This document shows positions 1 through 8,352 of a stretch of 64,000 bases of DNA, piece after piece; position 1 is the stretch's first letter; each line of letters begins with the position of its first letter. The stretch comes from DATKQD01 sp050695655 (GTDB lineage Bacteria > Chloroflexota > JAJPGV01). The notes beneath the pieces were generated by a model. That model made no database searches. It was given only the letters and a program-made list of their open reading frames with translations, and was not told where the DNA came from. A program made the position numbers and the translations under genes. The DNA lies in contig JBOGTU010000077.1 of assembly GCA_050695655.1 (NCBI GenBank), forward strand, positions 40,179-104,178, in the 5' to 3' direction.

Positions 1-539
1 ACCTCAATGGAAATGTTGCGGTTGGTGTACACGCACAGTTGAGCCGCCGTTTCCAGGGCGATGCGGGCAATCTCGCTCGCCGGCAGCGACGAATGCGCGA
101 GCAGTGCTATGGCGGCCGCTGTGGCATAGCCGCCGCCGGAGCCAATGGCGGCCACTTGATCGTCCGGCTCGATGACGTCGCCTTCACCGGAGAGCACCAA
201 CAAGTTGGAAGCGTCCGCCACCAGCAGCATGGCTTCCAGCCTGCGCAGAAAGCGATCGCCCCGCCATTCGCGCGTCAACTCAACAGCCGCGCGGCGGGTA
301 TTGCCGCCGTGCTGCTCCAGCTGGGCTTCGAACTTGTCGAACAGGGTGAGGGCATCTGCCACGGACCCGGCGAACCCTGCCAGCACCTGGCCGCGGTACA
401 GCCGGCGCAGCTTTTTGGCGCCGTGCTTCATCACCATGTCGTTCACGGTTACTTGCCCGTCACCCGCCATGGCCACCTCTTCCCGAGCACGGACGGCCAC
501 AATTGTGGTGGCATGGATCCGCCCCCCGACCCCTACCAT
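1..539 (-). CDS. hslV: ATP-dependent protease subunit HslV (3' end outside window)
   Basis: Peptidase component of the HslUV (ClpYQ) complex, a threonine protease that degrades unfolded and regulatory cytosolic proteins after unfolding by HslU. My reverse-strand translation gives 179 residues, MVGVGGRIHATTIVAVR onward. The HATT segment supplies the conserved mature N-terminal threonine after propeptide removal. The AGDGQVT, KKLRRLY, GFAGSVADA and AIGSGGGYA blocks are all typical of HslV. The reading frame runs off the left edge within a few residues of the usual C-terminus, so only the stop is missing. The ATG at 539 lies 6 nt after a TAAGCT hexamer (546-551), suggesting a leaderless transcript. 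hslU would be expected just beyond the left edge, but this cannot be seen. Confidence 0.93.
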   Translation of the reverse strand, partial: MVGVGGRIHATTIVAVRAREEVAMAGDGQVTVNDMVMKHGAKKLRRLYRGQVLAGFAGSVADALTLFDKFEAQLEQHGGNTRRAAVELTREWRGDRFLRRLEAMLLVADASNLLVLSGEGDVIEPDDQVAAIGSGGGYATAAAIALLAHSSLPASEIARIALETAAQLCVYTNRNISIE

Positions 540-612
540 GAATAGAGCTTAGCGAAGGCTCCGGCCGGCACGTCCAGCAACATAGCCTGAACGGCGGCTG
601 GCCGAGCAGGCG

Positions 613-642
613 TTGACGCGAGCTTCGCGGGCGTGGTAGCGT
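613..642 (+). promoter_or_regulatory. Possible sigma-70 promoter for the RidA gene
   Basis: TTGACG (613-618) and TAGCGT (637-642) are separated by 18 bp. Transcription would start near 650, giving a leader of about 30 nt that contains the G-rich Shine-Dalgarno segment before the GTG at 681. This favours the shorter RidA start. Sequence match only. Confidence 0.4.
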
Positions 643-680
643 GGCTTCCCGTGCAGAGGCGTCAGGTTCGGGCGGGGCGA

Positions 681-1061
681 GTGCCCGTGGCGAGCTTCAC
701 CGAGGCGCCCGGCTCCCCCTTCTCGCTGGCCACCCAGTACGGCAATCTGCTCTTCTTCTCCAACCTGGGCCCGATCGATCAGGCCACGCGCACAGTGCCC
801 ACGCAGGACGTGCGGCAGCAGGTGCGCATCACCCTGAGCAATCTGCGTCAGGCGCTTGAGGGCGCCGGGTCCTCAATGCAGTGCGTGCTCAAGGTGAGCT
901 GTTATCTGCGGAACGCGGCCGATTTTACCGCCTATAACGAGGTCTATGCCGAGGTCTTCAAGGATGGCTTCCCCGCTCGCACCACCGTGATCGCCGCGCC
1001 GCCAAGAGCCGACGTGAGCGTGGCGATCGAGGCCGTCGCCTTCATCCCAGAGCCAGACTGA
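681..1061 (+). CDS. ridA: RidA/YjgF family reactive-intermediate deaminase
   Basis: Small cytosolic trimeric enzyme family that hydrolyses reactive enamine/imine intermediates, such as 2-aminoacrylate released by PLP enzymes. From the GTG at 681 the product is 126 residues, the normal family length. Visible family blocks are GNLLFFSNLGPID, the VRQQVRITLSNLRQALE helix, the VLKVSCYLRNAADF segment, and the C-terminal PARTTVIAAPPRADVSVAIEAVAF with the substrate-binding arginine. An in-frame GTG at 633 would add 16 atypical residues and would fall on the predicted -10 box, so 681 is preferred. The gene stands alone between hslV (divergent) and the pdh operon. Confidence 0.88.
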   Translation: MPVASFTEAPGSPFSLATQYGNLLFFSNLGPIDQATRTVPTQDVRQQVRITLSNLRQALEGAGSSMQCVLKVSCYLRNAADFTAYNEVYAEVFKDGFPARTTVIAAPPRADVSVAIEAVAFIPEPD

Positions 1062-1239
1062 GGCCCCGTTCGTGTTCTAAAGGGCCGCCCATCACGCCGC
1101 CGCGGACCGAGTGCAAGCTCCTGGCTGTGCGCGCCCGCCCCGCGTTACGATTCGGGAAGCACGGCATGCGCATTCGCTCTGGAGTTGCCACAAGTCAACA
1201 TATGGCCGGCAAACCATTGAGCATAATCGATTATTACGA

Positions 1240-1270
1240 TTGACGATTGAGAATGCTGAATGCCTAGAAT
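1240..1270 (+). promoter_or_regulatory. Probable promoter of pdhABC
   Basis: Within a locally AT-rich stretch, TTGACG (1240-1245) and TAGAAT (1265-1270) lie 19 bp apart. The leader would be about 40 nt and contains AGGA (1305-1308) ahead of the pdhA start. The 19-bp spacing is longer than ideal. The rest of 1062-1239 shows nothing recognisable. Confidence 0.5.
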
Positions 1271-1317
1271 AAGTGTTGTAAGCATTTTGCGCTTGGCGGA
1301 GCTAGGACCGTAACGTG

Positions 1318-2340
1318 ATGGCAATTCAAACCAAGAGCGCGGACAGCGCGCTGCCGCGGCACAGCCGCGACGAACTGCTGGCGCTGCACCGCACCATGCT
1401 GCTGAACCGCCGCTTCGAAGAGAAAGTGGGTGAGATGTACACCCGCTCGAAAATCGGTGGCTTCCTGCATTTGAACATTGGTGAGGAAGGCGCCTTCGTT
1501 GGCGCCATTCGCGCCCTGCAGCCGGGCGACTACGTGTTCAGCACCTATCGCGAGCATGGCCACGCTATCACCCAGGGCGTTGAGCCGCGCCGGGTGATGG
1601 CCGAGCTGTTCGGCCGGGTAGATGGCACCAGCAAGGGCCGAGGCGGCTCCATGCACCTGTTCGATGCGAACAAGCGCTTCATGGGCGGCTATGCCATCGT
1701 TGCCGGCTCCATCGCTCTGGCGGTGGGCGTGAGCCTGGCCTGCGTCTACCGCGGGACGGACGAGATTGTGATGTCGCTCTTTGGCGACGGCGCCACCAAC
1801 AATGGCACCTTCCACGAGTCCATGAACCTGGCCAAGGTCTGGCACCTGCCGGTGGTGTTTGTCTGCGTGAACAACCAGTACGGCATGGGCACCGCGGTGG
1901 ACCGCGCCTCGGCCGTGAGCGAGATGTACCGCAAGGCGGCTGGCTACGACATTCCGGCTGAGCGGGTAGACGGCATGGATGTGATCGCCACGTTGGACGC
2001 GGCGCGCAAGGCCGTCGACTTTGTCCGGCATGAGAAAACGCCCTACTTTTTGGAAGCGGTCACCTACCGCTACCGCGGCCACTCCATGGCTGACCCGCAG
2101 ACCTATCGGACCAAGGAAGAGATCGAGGAGTGGCGCCACCGCGATGCTATCGAAGGCTTCCGCAAGCGCCTGCGGGATGCCGCCCTGGCTTCGGAGCAGG
2201 ATTTCGCCGCGCACGAAGCCGAGGTGGAACGCATCGTGCAGGAAGCGGTGGACTTTGCCGAGGCCAGTCGCGAGCCCGACCCGGCGACAGAGCTGCTGGA
2301 CAATGCCTACGTGGGTGACATTCCCGTGAGCTGGCGCTGA
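1318..2340 (+). CDS. pdhA: Pyruvate (2-oxoacid) dehydrogenase E1 component, alpha subunit
   Basis: ThDP-dependent decarboxylase subunit of the E1 alpha2beta2 heterotetramer. It decarboxylates pyruvate, or acetoin/branched 2-oxoacids in close paralogues, and passes the acyl group to the E2 lipoyl arm. The 340-residue product carries the ThDP-binding motif GDGATNNGTFHESMNLAKVWHLPVVF in pieces (GDG followed by NN), the YREHGHA loop, GRGGSMH, and YRYRGHSMADP near the C-terminus. An overlapping GTG at 1315 is an alternative start; the ATG at 1318 is 9 nt after AGGA. It is the first gene of a three-gene operon and its stop is 1 nt before pdhB. Acetoin dehydrogenase alpha is the main alternative assignment. 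Confidence 0.9.
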   Translation: MAIQTKSADSALPRHSRDELLALHRTMLLNRRFEEKVGEMYTRSKIGGFLHLNIGEEGAFVGAIRALQPGDYVFSTYREHGHAITQGVEPRRVMAELFGRVDGTSKGRGGSMHLFDANKRFMGGYAIVAGSIALAVGVSLACVYRGTDEIVMSLFGDGATNNGTFHESMNLAKVWHLPVVFVCVNNQYGMGTAVDRASAVSEMYRKAAGYDIPAERVDGMDVIATLDAARKAVDFVRHEKTPYFLEAVTYRYRGHSMADPQTYRTKEEIEEWRHRDAIEGFRKRLRDAALASEQDFAAHEAEVERIVQEAVDFAEASREPDPATELLDNAYVGDIPVSWR

Positions 2341-2341
2341 A

Positions 2342-3325
2342 TTGGCCGTCATCACCTACCGGGACGCGCTCAACCAGGCGTTGCGCGAAGAGATGCAGCG
2401 GGACGAGAGCGTGTTCCTCATGGGCGAGGACATTGGCGTGTGGGGCGGTTCCTTTGTGGTGACGCAGGGGTTGTACAAGCAGTTTGGCGAGCGGCGCGTG
2501 CGCGACACGCCCATCTCGGAGGATGGCTTCGTGGGGGCGGGTATTGGGGCGGCGCTGGCGGGCCTGCGGCCGGTGGTGGAGATCATGACCATCAACTTCT
2601 CGCTGCTGGCCACGGACCAGATTGTCAACTCGGCCGCCAAGATGCGCTACATGTTTGGCGGTAACGCCAAGGTGCCCATCGTCATCCGCATGCCGGGCGG
2701 CGGCGGCCATCAGCTGGGCGCCCAGCACTCGCAGAGCCTGGAGGTGTGGTACGCCAATATTCCCGGCCTGCTGGTGGTGGCCCCCGCGGTGCCGGCCGAT
2801 GCGAAGGGCTTGCTCAAGGCCGCCATCCGCGACGACAACCCGGTGATTTTCATCGAGAACGAGGGCCTGTACACCACCAAGGGCGACGTGCCTGAGGAGG
2901 AGTACCTCACGCCGCTGGGCAAGGCCGAAGTGAAGCGTAACGGGCGCGACGTATCCATCGTCACCCATTCACGCATGGTGTTGCTGGCCCTCGAGGCGGC
3001 CGACGAGCTGGCCAAGGAGGGCATTGAGGCTGAGGTGGTGGATCTTCGCAGCCTGCGCCCTCTGGATGTCGCCACCATCAGCGCCTCCGTCCACAAGACC
3101 AACCACGCGGTGGTGCTGGAGGAGGGCTGGGGCAGCTACGGCATCACGGCCGAGGTGGCCGCCACGATCTATGATGTCGCCTTCGACTATCTGGATGCGC
3201 CACTGGTGCGTATCTCCGGAGTTGAGGTGCCCATGCCCTACAACCTCAAGATGGAGAAGGCTTGCATCCCCAGCCTCGAGCAGGTGGTGGCCGGCGCCAA
3301 GAAGACGCTGGGCAAGGCGGCCTGA
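2342..3325 (+). CDS. pdhB: Pyruvate (2-oxoacid) dehydrogenase E1 component, beta subunit
   Basis: Partner of PdhA in the E1 heterotetramer; it supplies the second half of the ThDP site and the E2-binding surface. The product is 327 residues, the usual length. Recognisable blocks are ITYRDALNQALREEM, MGEDIGVWGG, RVRDTPISEDGFVGAGIGAALAG, the RMPGGGGHQLGAQHSQSLE segment and VDLRSLRPLDVATI. The start is TTG, overlapping the end of pdhA in the arrangement TGAATTG, which indicates translational coupling. It is followed 5 nt later by pdhC. The dihydrolipoyl dehydrogenase (E3) gene is not in this window. Confidence 0.92.
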   Translation: MAVITYRDALNQALREEMQRDESVFLMGEDIGVWGGSFVVTQGLYKQFGERRVRDTPISEDGFVGAGIGAALAGLRPVVEIMTINFSLLATDQIVNSAAKMRYMFGGNAKVPIVIRMPGGGGHQLGAQHSQSLEVWYANIPGLLVVAPAVPADAKGLLKAAIRDDNPVIFIENEGLYTTKGDVPEEEYLTPLGKAEVKRNGRDVSIVTHSRMVLLALEAADELAKEGIEAEVVDLRSLRPLDVATISASVHKTNHAVVLEEGWGSYGITAEVAATIYDVAFDYLDAPLVRISGVEVPMPYNLKMEKACIPSLEQVVAGAKKTLGKAA

Positions 3326-3330
3326 GCGCA

Positions 3331-4575
3331 ATGCCGGAACAGGTCATCATGCCGCGCCTGAGCGACACCATGACCGAAGGCACGGTTTCCAAGTGGCTCA
3401 AGCGCCCCGGCGACGCGGTGAACAAGGGCGAGCCACTGGTAGAGATCGAGACCGACAAAGCGAACATCGAGCTCGAGGCCTACGCCAGCGGCACCCTGGC
3501 GCGTATCGTTTTGCCCGAGGGGCAGTCCGCCCCCGTGGGCGACGTCATCGGCGAGATTGCGCTGACCGGCGAGAAATTTGGCGCCAGCCCGGCCGCCCCG
3601 GCCGCGCCTGCACAGTCCGAGGTGGCACCTGTGCAGCCGGCGGTTGCACATTCCCAGGCAGCCGCGGCCCCAGCCGGTCAGCCACCCACGGCAAAACCTG
3701 CCGCCGTAACCCCGGCACGCGAAGGTGCCCTGCGTGCCTCGCCCATGGCACGCCGCGTGGCCCGCGAGCTGGGCGTGCAACTTCAAGCCGTCCAGGGTTC
3801 GGGTCCACTGGGCCGCATCCGCAAGGACGATGTCACCGCCGCGGCCAGCGCTGCACCGCCGGCTCCCACCGGCACGGATGGTGGCACCGAGGCTGAGGTG
3901 GTGCCGCTGTCGCGCATGCAGCAGACCATCGCCCGGCGGATGGTGGAATCCAAAACCACCATTCCGCACTTTTATGTGTCCATGGAAGTGGACATGCAGG
4001 CGGCCCTGGCCACGCTGGATGGCCTGAACGATGGCCTGGAGCGAGAGCAAAAGGTCACCATCAACGACCTGATCCTGAAAGCGTGCGCGGTGAGCCTGCG
4101 GGCCTTCCCCGCCGTGAACTCCTTCTACGCGGACGGCCACCTCATCCAGAACTCACACGTGCACGTAGGCTTCGCCGTTGCCGTGCCCAACGGGCTGCTG
4201 GTGCCGGTGGTGCGCGACGTGGACCTCAAGAACGTGCGCGAGGTGGCGCTGGCCACCAAGGCGCTGGTCAAGAAAACGCGCGATGGCAAGTTGGAGCCGG
4301 CGGATTACGAAGGTGGCACCTTCAGCGTGTCGAACCTGGGGATGTACGGCGTGGACGAGTTCACCGCCATCATCAATCCGCCGCAGAGTGCCATCGTGGC
4401 CGTGGGCGCCGTGCAGGATAAGCCCGTGGTGCAGGATGGCCAGCTGGCCATCGGCAAGCGCATGATGCTCACCCTCTCGGCCGACCATCGCGTGTTCTAT
4501 GGCTTCACCGGCGCCGAATTCCTGCGCGACCTCAAAGGTCGCCTGGAGAAGCCCCTCAGCATCATCCTGTCGTAG
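3331..4575 (+). CDS. pdhC: Dihydrolipoamide acyltransferase (E2) with variant HRVFYG active site
   Basis: E2 core of the 2-oxoacid dehydrogenase complex. It transfers the acyl group from lipoyl-lysine to CoA. In 414 residues the order is: an N-terminal lipoyl domain (lipoyl lysine in ETDKANIEL, about residue 43), an Ala/Pro-rich linker, a peripheral-subunit-binding domain (ASPMARRVARELGV, about 135-170), another flexible linker, and the catalytic CAT-like domain. The catalytic motif reads SADHRVFYGFTG: the histidine is kept, but the aspartate of the canonical HxxxDG is tyrosine. ATG 3331 follows pdhB by 5 nt; longer in-frame starts lie inside pdhB. Substrate (acetyl versus branched acyl) cannot be told from sequence alone. 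Confidence 0.92.
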   Translation: MPEQVIMPRLSDTMTEGTVSKWLKRPGDAVNKGEPLVEIETDKANIELEAYASGTLARIVLPEGQSAPVGDVIGEIALTGEKFGASPAAPAAPAQSEVAPVQPAVAHSQAAAAPAGQPPTAKPAAVTPAREGALRASPMARRVARELGVQLQAVQGSGPLGRIRKDDVTAAASAAPPAPTGTDGGTEAEVVPLSRMQQTIARRMVESKTTIPHFYVSMEVDMQAALATLDGLNDGLEREQKVTINDLILKACAVSLRAFPAVNSFYADGHLIQNSHVHVGFAVAVPNGLLVPVVRDVDLKNVREVALATKALVKKTRDGKLEPADYEGGTFSVSNLGMYGVDEFTAIINPPQSAIVAVGAVQDKPVVQDGQLAIGKRMMLTLSADHRVFYGFTGAEFLRDLKGRLEKPLSIILS

Positions 4576-4631
4576 CTCGCTTCCTCCGGCGAAACGGGAG
4601 GTGCGCGTGCGAACGTAGCCGCCCTTGCACA

Positions 4632-4943
4632 TTGCGCATACGCGCCCGCCTCGATCCGCTCGTGGTTCACGAGCTGTCCTACGCTTTGCGGCACTACGTC
4701 AGAGGGATGGCGCTCGAAGATAGTGTGGACTACATTCTGGCTGTGCTTCAGTGGCCTGGAATCGATGCGGACAAACACCTTCAGATCGCTGCCTTGACGA
4801 TTTGGCGATCGCGGCCTCATCTTGGTTTCGTCGATGCGTATCTTGCTGCGGCGGCGAAAGAGCAGGCGTGCGGGGGTTTTCCGAAGAACGCTCGCGACTT
4901 TCGGGCAGCCGGTGTTGTTGTGCCAGACCAGCTGCCCAGCTGA
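4632..4943 (+). pseudogene. Truncated PIN-domain (VapC-type) toxin fragment
   Basis: The 103-residue reading frame resembles the middle and C-terminal part of a PIN ribonuclease. The segment VVHELSYALRHYVRG supplies the second acidic residue, and HLGFVDAYLAAAAKEQ the third. A degraded ARDFRAAGV corresponds to the usual DFxxLGV ending. The N-terminal strand with the first catalytic aspartate (DTN/DTS) is absent, and no in-frame continuation upstream supplies it. The only start is a TTG, and no antitoxin gene is adjacent. It lies in the gap between pdhC and a lipoprotein gene. I read it as a decayed toxin, though an intact novel small protein cannot be excluded. Confidence 0.55.
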
Positions 4944-4995
4944 CGCACGCAGCGGAACCCTCGAACCGCCGCCGAGGTTCGCGACCGGACGCCAG

Positions 4996-6366
4996 GTGAT
5001 CAACACGCAGCGAGCCAGCAGATCGCTCGCTCTTGCCCTGCTGGCCATCATGGTGGCACTCGCAGGCTGTTCGAATCGCGTAGCCGCGCCGGCACCGTCG
5101 GGCCCGCGAGGCACTCCCAGGCCCAGCGGCGCGATCGTCGCCAGCGCCCCACCGCCGGCTGCATCGCCCCCGCGGGACTCCACACCCACACCCACAACAA
5201 CCAGCGTCCCCAAGCCCACGGCCACTTCCACTGAGCCGTTCGACGACCAATCGCCCCTGGTGCCGCCCGGCTTTCCCACGCCCACCACGGCTGGCCAGCG
5301 CCTGGTGCCGGGCGGACCACCCCGAGGTCCGGGGTCGCTGGCGTGGGCGCATCCCGGCCCCTACATCGCGCCGGGGTGGACAAACTTCCGCCTCAACAGC
5401 TTTCACTCCAGCCAGCGGCTGGCCACCACCTACTACTTCTACTGGCACGATCTCACCAATCCGGCGCGGCGGGCGCGTTTCGCCTCGGGCCACTTCGACA
5501 GCCCTCCAGACCCGGCGCACTACAGCTTCCTCTTGCCACAAACGCACGAGCGGGAGTTTCGGGACATGATCGCCGCCGGGCTCGACTTTGTGCTGCCGGT
5601 GTACTGGGGCGAGCCGGGCCACCCCGGCCGCACCACGGCGGAAACCGTGCCGCGCTACTGGAGTACGGAGGGCATCCCGCCCATGGTGCAGGCCCTGCAA
5701 ACCCTCGCCGCCCAGGGCCAGCACTTGCAGATGGGCATGTTCTACGACACCACCATCCTGGCCAATGCTGACCTCACCACGCCCGATGGCAAGGCCTACT
5801 TCTACGTCAACATCCGCGACTACTTCTCCCGCATTCCGCCTCAGTTCTGGGCCGCCATCGACGGACATCCCGTCGTGTGGCTGTACGACACGCTGTGGGT
5901 GTCGCGCTTCGATCAGTCCACATTCGACTACGTCGATCAGCACTTCGCGCAGGACTTCGGCGGGCTCATGCCGTACGTGGTCCGCGAGTCACAGTGGGAA
6001 GTCAGCAAAGGTACGCCGCGCCCCGAGCCAATCCAAACCGCCGGCTTGTATGGCTGGGGCGCGGCGGCCAGCGGCTACAACCCCAACCCCAAGTTCACCG
6101 TGGCGGAGGTGGGCCCCGGCTTCAGCAACACCGCCTACTGCAGCGGCGGCGCCGCGGATAACTGCTTTGACGTTGGCCGCCAGGGCGGCGCCTACTACAC
6201 GCATCAGCTGCAGCAGGCCGTCGCCAGCGCGCGCCACCTGCTGGCCGTCGAAACCTGGAACGAGTTCAGCGAAGGCACAGACGTGCAGGAAACAACCAAG
6301 TACGGCCGCCAGTACATCAACCTCACCCGCCAGTACGTCGACCAATTCAAAGCCCACGGCGGCTGA
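4996..6366 (+). CDS. Secreted lipoprotein with GH99/DUF5010-like TIM-barrel domain
   Basis: Predicted surface lipoprotein, 456 residues from GTG 4996. The signal peptide (SLALALLAIMVALAG then Cys) has a clear lipobox. It is followed by a Pro/Thr/Ser-rich linker of about 100 residues typical of surface-exposed tethers. The folded domain contains TYYFYWHDLTN, HFDSPPDPAHYSFL, EREFRDMIAAGLDFVLPVYWG and, near the C-terminus, AVETWNEFSEGTDVQET. These match the style of DUF5010 and GH71/GH99-like proteins, in which a C-terminal W-N-E-x-x-E-G-T loop lines the active site. A glycoside hydrolase role on exopolysaccharide is inferred; no substrate can be named. Upstream in-frame codons overlap the PIN fragment and precede the signal peptide, so they were rejected. 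Confidence 0.7.
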   Translation: MINTQRASRSLALALLAIMVALAGCSNRVAAPAPSGPRGTPRPSGAIVASAPPPAASPPRDSTPTPTTTSVPKPTATSTEPFDDQSPLVPPGFPTPTTAGQRLVPGGPPRGPGSLAWAHPGPYIAPGWTNFRLNSFHSSQRLATTYYFYWHDLTNPARRARFASGHFDSPPDPAHYSFLLPQTHEREFRDMIAAGLDFVLPVYWGEPGHPGRTTAETVPRYWSTEGIPPMVQALQTLAAQGQHLQMGMFYDTTILANADLTTPDGKAYFYVNIRDYFSRIPPQFWAAIDGHPVVWLYDTLWVSRFDQSTFDYVDQHFAQDFGGLMPYVVRESQWEVSKGTPRPEPIQTAGLYGWGAAASGYNPNPKFTVAEVGPGFSNTAYCSGGAADNCFDVGRQGGAYYTHQLQQAVASARHLLAVETWNEFSEGTDVQETTKYGRQYINLTRQYVDQFKAHGG

Positions 6367-6374
6367 CGCTGGCC

Positions 6375-7160
6375 TTACCAAAATCTCCCAATCAGCCCCC
6401 AGAGGGCGGCCGCGCGCTCCGGAGAACTCGTGGGATCGATGACGCAGCGGCAGGTGCGCGTGTAGGAGCCAATGGTTTGCAGATCGGAGCGCGCCGAGGG
6501 CCAGGCCCAGGGGCTGCCGGCGCGATCCCGCAGAAGCAGCTGCGCTTCGGCCCGGCCGATCGGGACGGCGCGGCGCAGCAAGCCGGATCGGACGGTACCG
6601 GCAAATACCCAGAAGCCGTCCCACCAGCGCGGGTCGGCCAGTGCGCGGCGGATGTGCGCGTTCGCGCCGAAGCGACGCATCTCCTCTGGCGCGGGCCGAG
6701 CGCGCACGTTGGGCAGGATCGCTTCGACCTCCAGGATGCCGACCAAAGCGAACAGCGGCCCGGCCCCGCCGTGCAGCCGGGCGATGAAGACGATGCAGTC
6801 ACCAGGGCGCACCTGGCGCAGTGCTGCCGCCCGCGCAGCGCGGCTGCAGTTGTCGCCATAGGTGCGCGTCTCGAACTCGGGATCGTAGTGCGTGGCCTGG
6901 GCATGCCGGCGCTCGGGTACCAGGGTGGCCAGATCAGGCACGCTGCCGTAGGTGCGCAGACTTGCGCCACTCAGGCCGGCCGGCTCCGGGATCGTTACCA
7001 GCGTAAAGGTGCCATCGGCGTGGAGGGGGCTCCGGAGCCGGTGGCTCGCGTTCACGCCCACGTTGGCCAGGTAGATCTTGCCGGCGGGGACAGCTCCCCC
7101 AACCGCCCAGGCCGCCGGCCTCGGCTGAGATGCTGGCGTGAGCGCTCCGCTGCCAGACAT
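6375..7160 (-). CDS. Nucleotide modification associated domain 3 (Nmad3) protein
   Basis: A 261-residue protein that I recognise as Nmad3-like from KIYLANVGVNASHRLRSPLHADGTF near the N-terminus, then DPEFETRTYGDN, ALRQVRPGDCIVFIARL and DGFWVFAGTVRS. The Nmad family was defined by comparative genomics from association with DNA base hypermodification systems in phages and bacteria; no biochemical activity is established to my knowledge. No DNA-modification, restriction or phage genes lie nearby, so its role here is open. ATG 7160 is the only reasonable start because no ATG/GTG/TTG occurs between it and the conserved block. A TACTGT hexamer (7183-7188, minus strand) overlaps the -10 of the divergent ligase gene. 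Confidence 0.72.
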   Translation of the reverse strand: MSGSGALTPASQPRPAAWAVGGAVPAGKIYLANVGVNASHRLRSPLHADGTFTLVTIPEPAGLSGASLRTYGSVPDLATLVPERRHAQATHYDPEFETRTYGDNCSRAARAAALRQVRPGDCIVFIARLHGGAGPLFALVGILEVEAILPNVRARPAPEEMRRFGANAHIRRALADPRWWDGFWVFAGTVRSGLLRRAVPIGRAEAQLLLRDRAGSPWAWPSARSDLQTIGSYTRTCRCVIDPTSSPERAAALWGLIGRFW

Positions 7161-7197
7161 GAGCTCAGCCCGCCTGCCGCCACAGTAAGATTGTCAG

Positions 7198-8352
7198 GTG
7201 CTCCGCCTGTACAACAGCCTCAGCAAGCGCGTGGAGCCGTTCGAAGCGGCGGGCTCGCCCATCAGCCTCTACGTCTGCGGTGTCACCCCGTACGACACCA
7301 CGCACGTGGGCCATGCCTTTCTGTACATCGTGTTCGACGTGCTCAGCCGCTACCTGCGCTTCGCCGGGCACAGCGTGCGCTACGTCTCCAACATCACCGA
7401 CGTGGACGACAGCATTCTTGAGCGCGCACGCCAGCGCGGGGTGGATTACCGCGACCTGGGCGATCAGCAGACGCGCCAATTCCTGCAGGATATGCAGGCC
7501 CTGAACATCAGCCCGCCGGACGTGCGGCCACGCGCCTCTGAAGAGATCCCCAAGATGGTTGAGATTGTGACCCATCTGCTGGCCGAGGGTGTGGCCTACG
7601 CGGTGGATGGCTGGGTGTACTTTCACGCCGGCGCATACCCCGCTTACGGCCAGCTGGGGGGCTATTCGCGGCAGGAGATGATCGCCCTCGGCGCGGAGCG
7701 TGGTGGCGATCCCAACGACCCCCGCAAACAGGACGCGCTGGATTTTGTGCTGTGGCAGCCCTCCCAGCCGGACGAGCCGCGCTGGCACGCGCCGTGGGGC
7801 ACTGGCCGTCCCGGCTGGCATTTGGAGTGCAGCGCCATGTCGCTGCGCTACCTGGGCGACACGATCGACATTCACGGTGGTGGAGCGGACCTGGTGTTCC
7901 CCCACCACGAGAGCGAGATCGCGCAGTCCGAGCTGCACACAGGGGTGCAGCCCTTCGCGCGGCTGTGGATGCACGTGGGCATGGTGCGGCTGCACGGCGA
8001 AAAGATGAGTAAATCGCTGGGCAATCTGGTGCTCGCACGGGAACTGCTGGAGCGCCACTCGGCCGCCGCGGTGCGCCTGCACTTGCTGAGCTTCCCCTAT
8101 CGCGACGGCTGGGACTTCGCTGAAGCCGCCATGGCGCCGTACGATGAGCTGGCCGCGCAGGTCGCCCAGCTGCGCCGCCCGGCCGAACACCAGCTGGCCG
8201 CGGGCGATGCCTTTGTCGCCGCCCTGGATGACGACATGGATACCCCACGCGCCATCACCGTGCTGCGCCAATGTGTGGATTCCGCTCGGCAAGGCAACGC
8301 CCAAGCCGCCGACCGCCTTTCCACTTACGCGGACATTCTCGGCCTGAGCTAG
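7198..8352 (+). CDS. Class I cysteine-activating ligase, MshC-like or short CysRS
   Basis: Adenylates cysteine via a class I Rossmann core and transfers it to an amine (MshC, mycothiol pathway) or to tRNA-Cys (CysRS). The signature HIGH-like motif is in TPYDTTHVGHA, the zinc ligands are in YVCGVTPYD, LECSAM and PHHESE, and KMSKS is intact. Three features favour MshC: the THVGHA motif, the insertion ERGGDPNDPRKQDALDFVLW, and termination at 384 residues directly after the DALR-like helices with no C-terminal anticodon domain. By contrast DIHGGG and HHESEIAQS are CysRS-like. GTG 7198 lies 6 nt after TAAGAT (7186-7191), consistent with leaderless expression. Whether a full-length CysRS exists elsewhere would decide the assignment. 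Confidence 0.8.
   Translation: MLRLYNSLSKRVEPFEAAGSPISLYVCGVTPYDTTHVGHAFLYIVFDVLSRYLRFAGHSVRYVSNITDVDDSILERARQRGVDYRDLGDQQTRQFLQDMQALNISPPDVRPRASEEIPKMVEIVTHLLAEGVAYAVDGWVYFHAGAYPAYGQLGGYSRQEMIALGAERGGDPNDPRKQDALDFVLWQPSQPDEPRWHAPWGTGRPGWHLECSAMSLRYLGDTIDIHGGGADLVFPHHESEIAQSELHTGVQPFARLWMHVGMVRLHGEKMSKSLGNLVLARELLERHSAAAVRLHLLSFPYRDGWDFAEAAMAPYDELAAQVAQLRRPAEHQLAAGDAFVAALDDDMDTPRAITVLRQCVDSARQGNAQAADRLSTYADILGLS

Noticed and set aside
1..545. Plus-strand frames of 168 and 126 codons at the left edge
   Set aside because: The minus strand encodes a clear HslV over the same bases.
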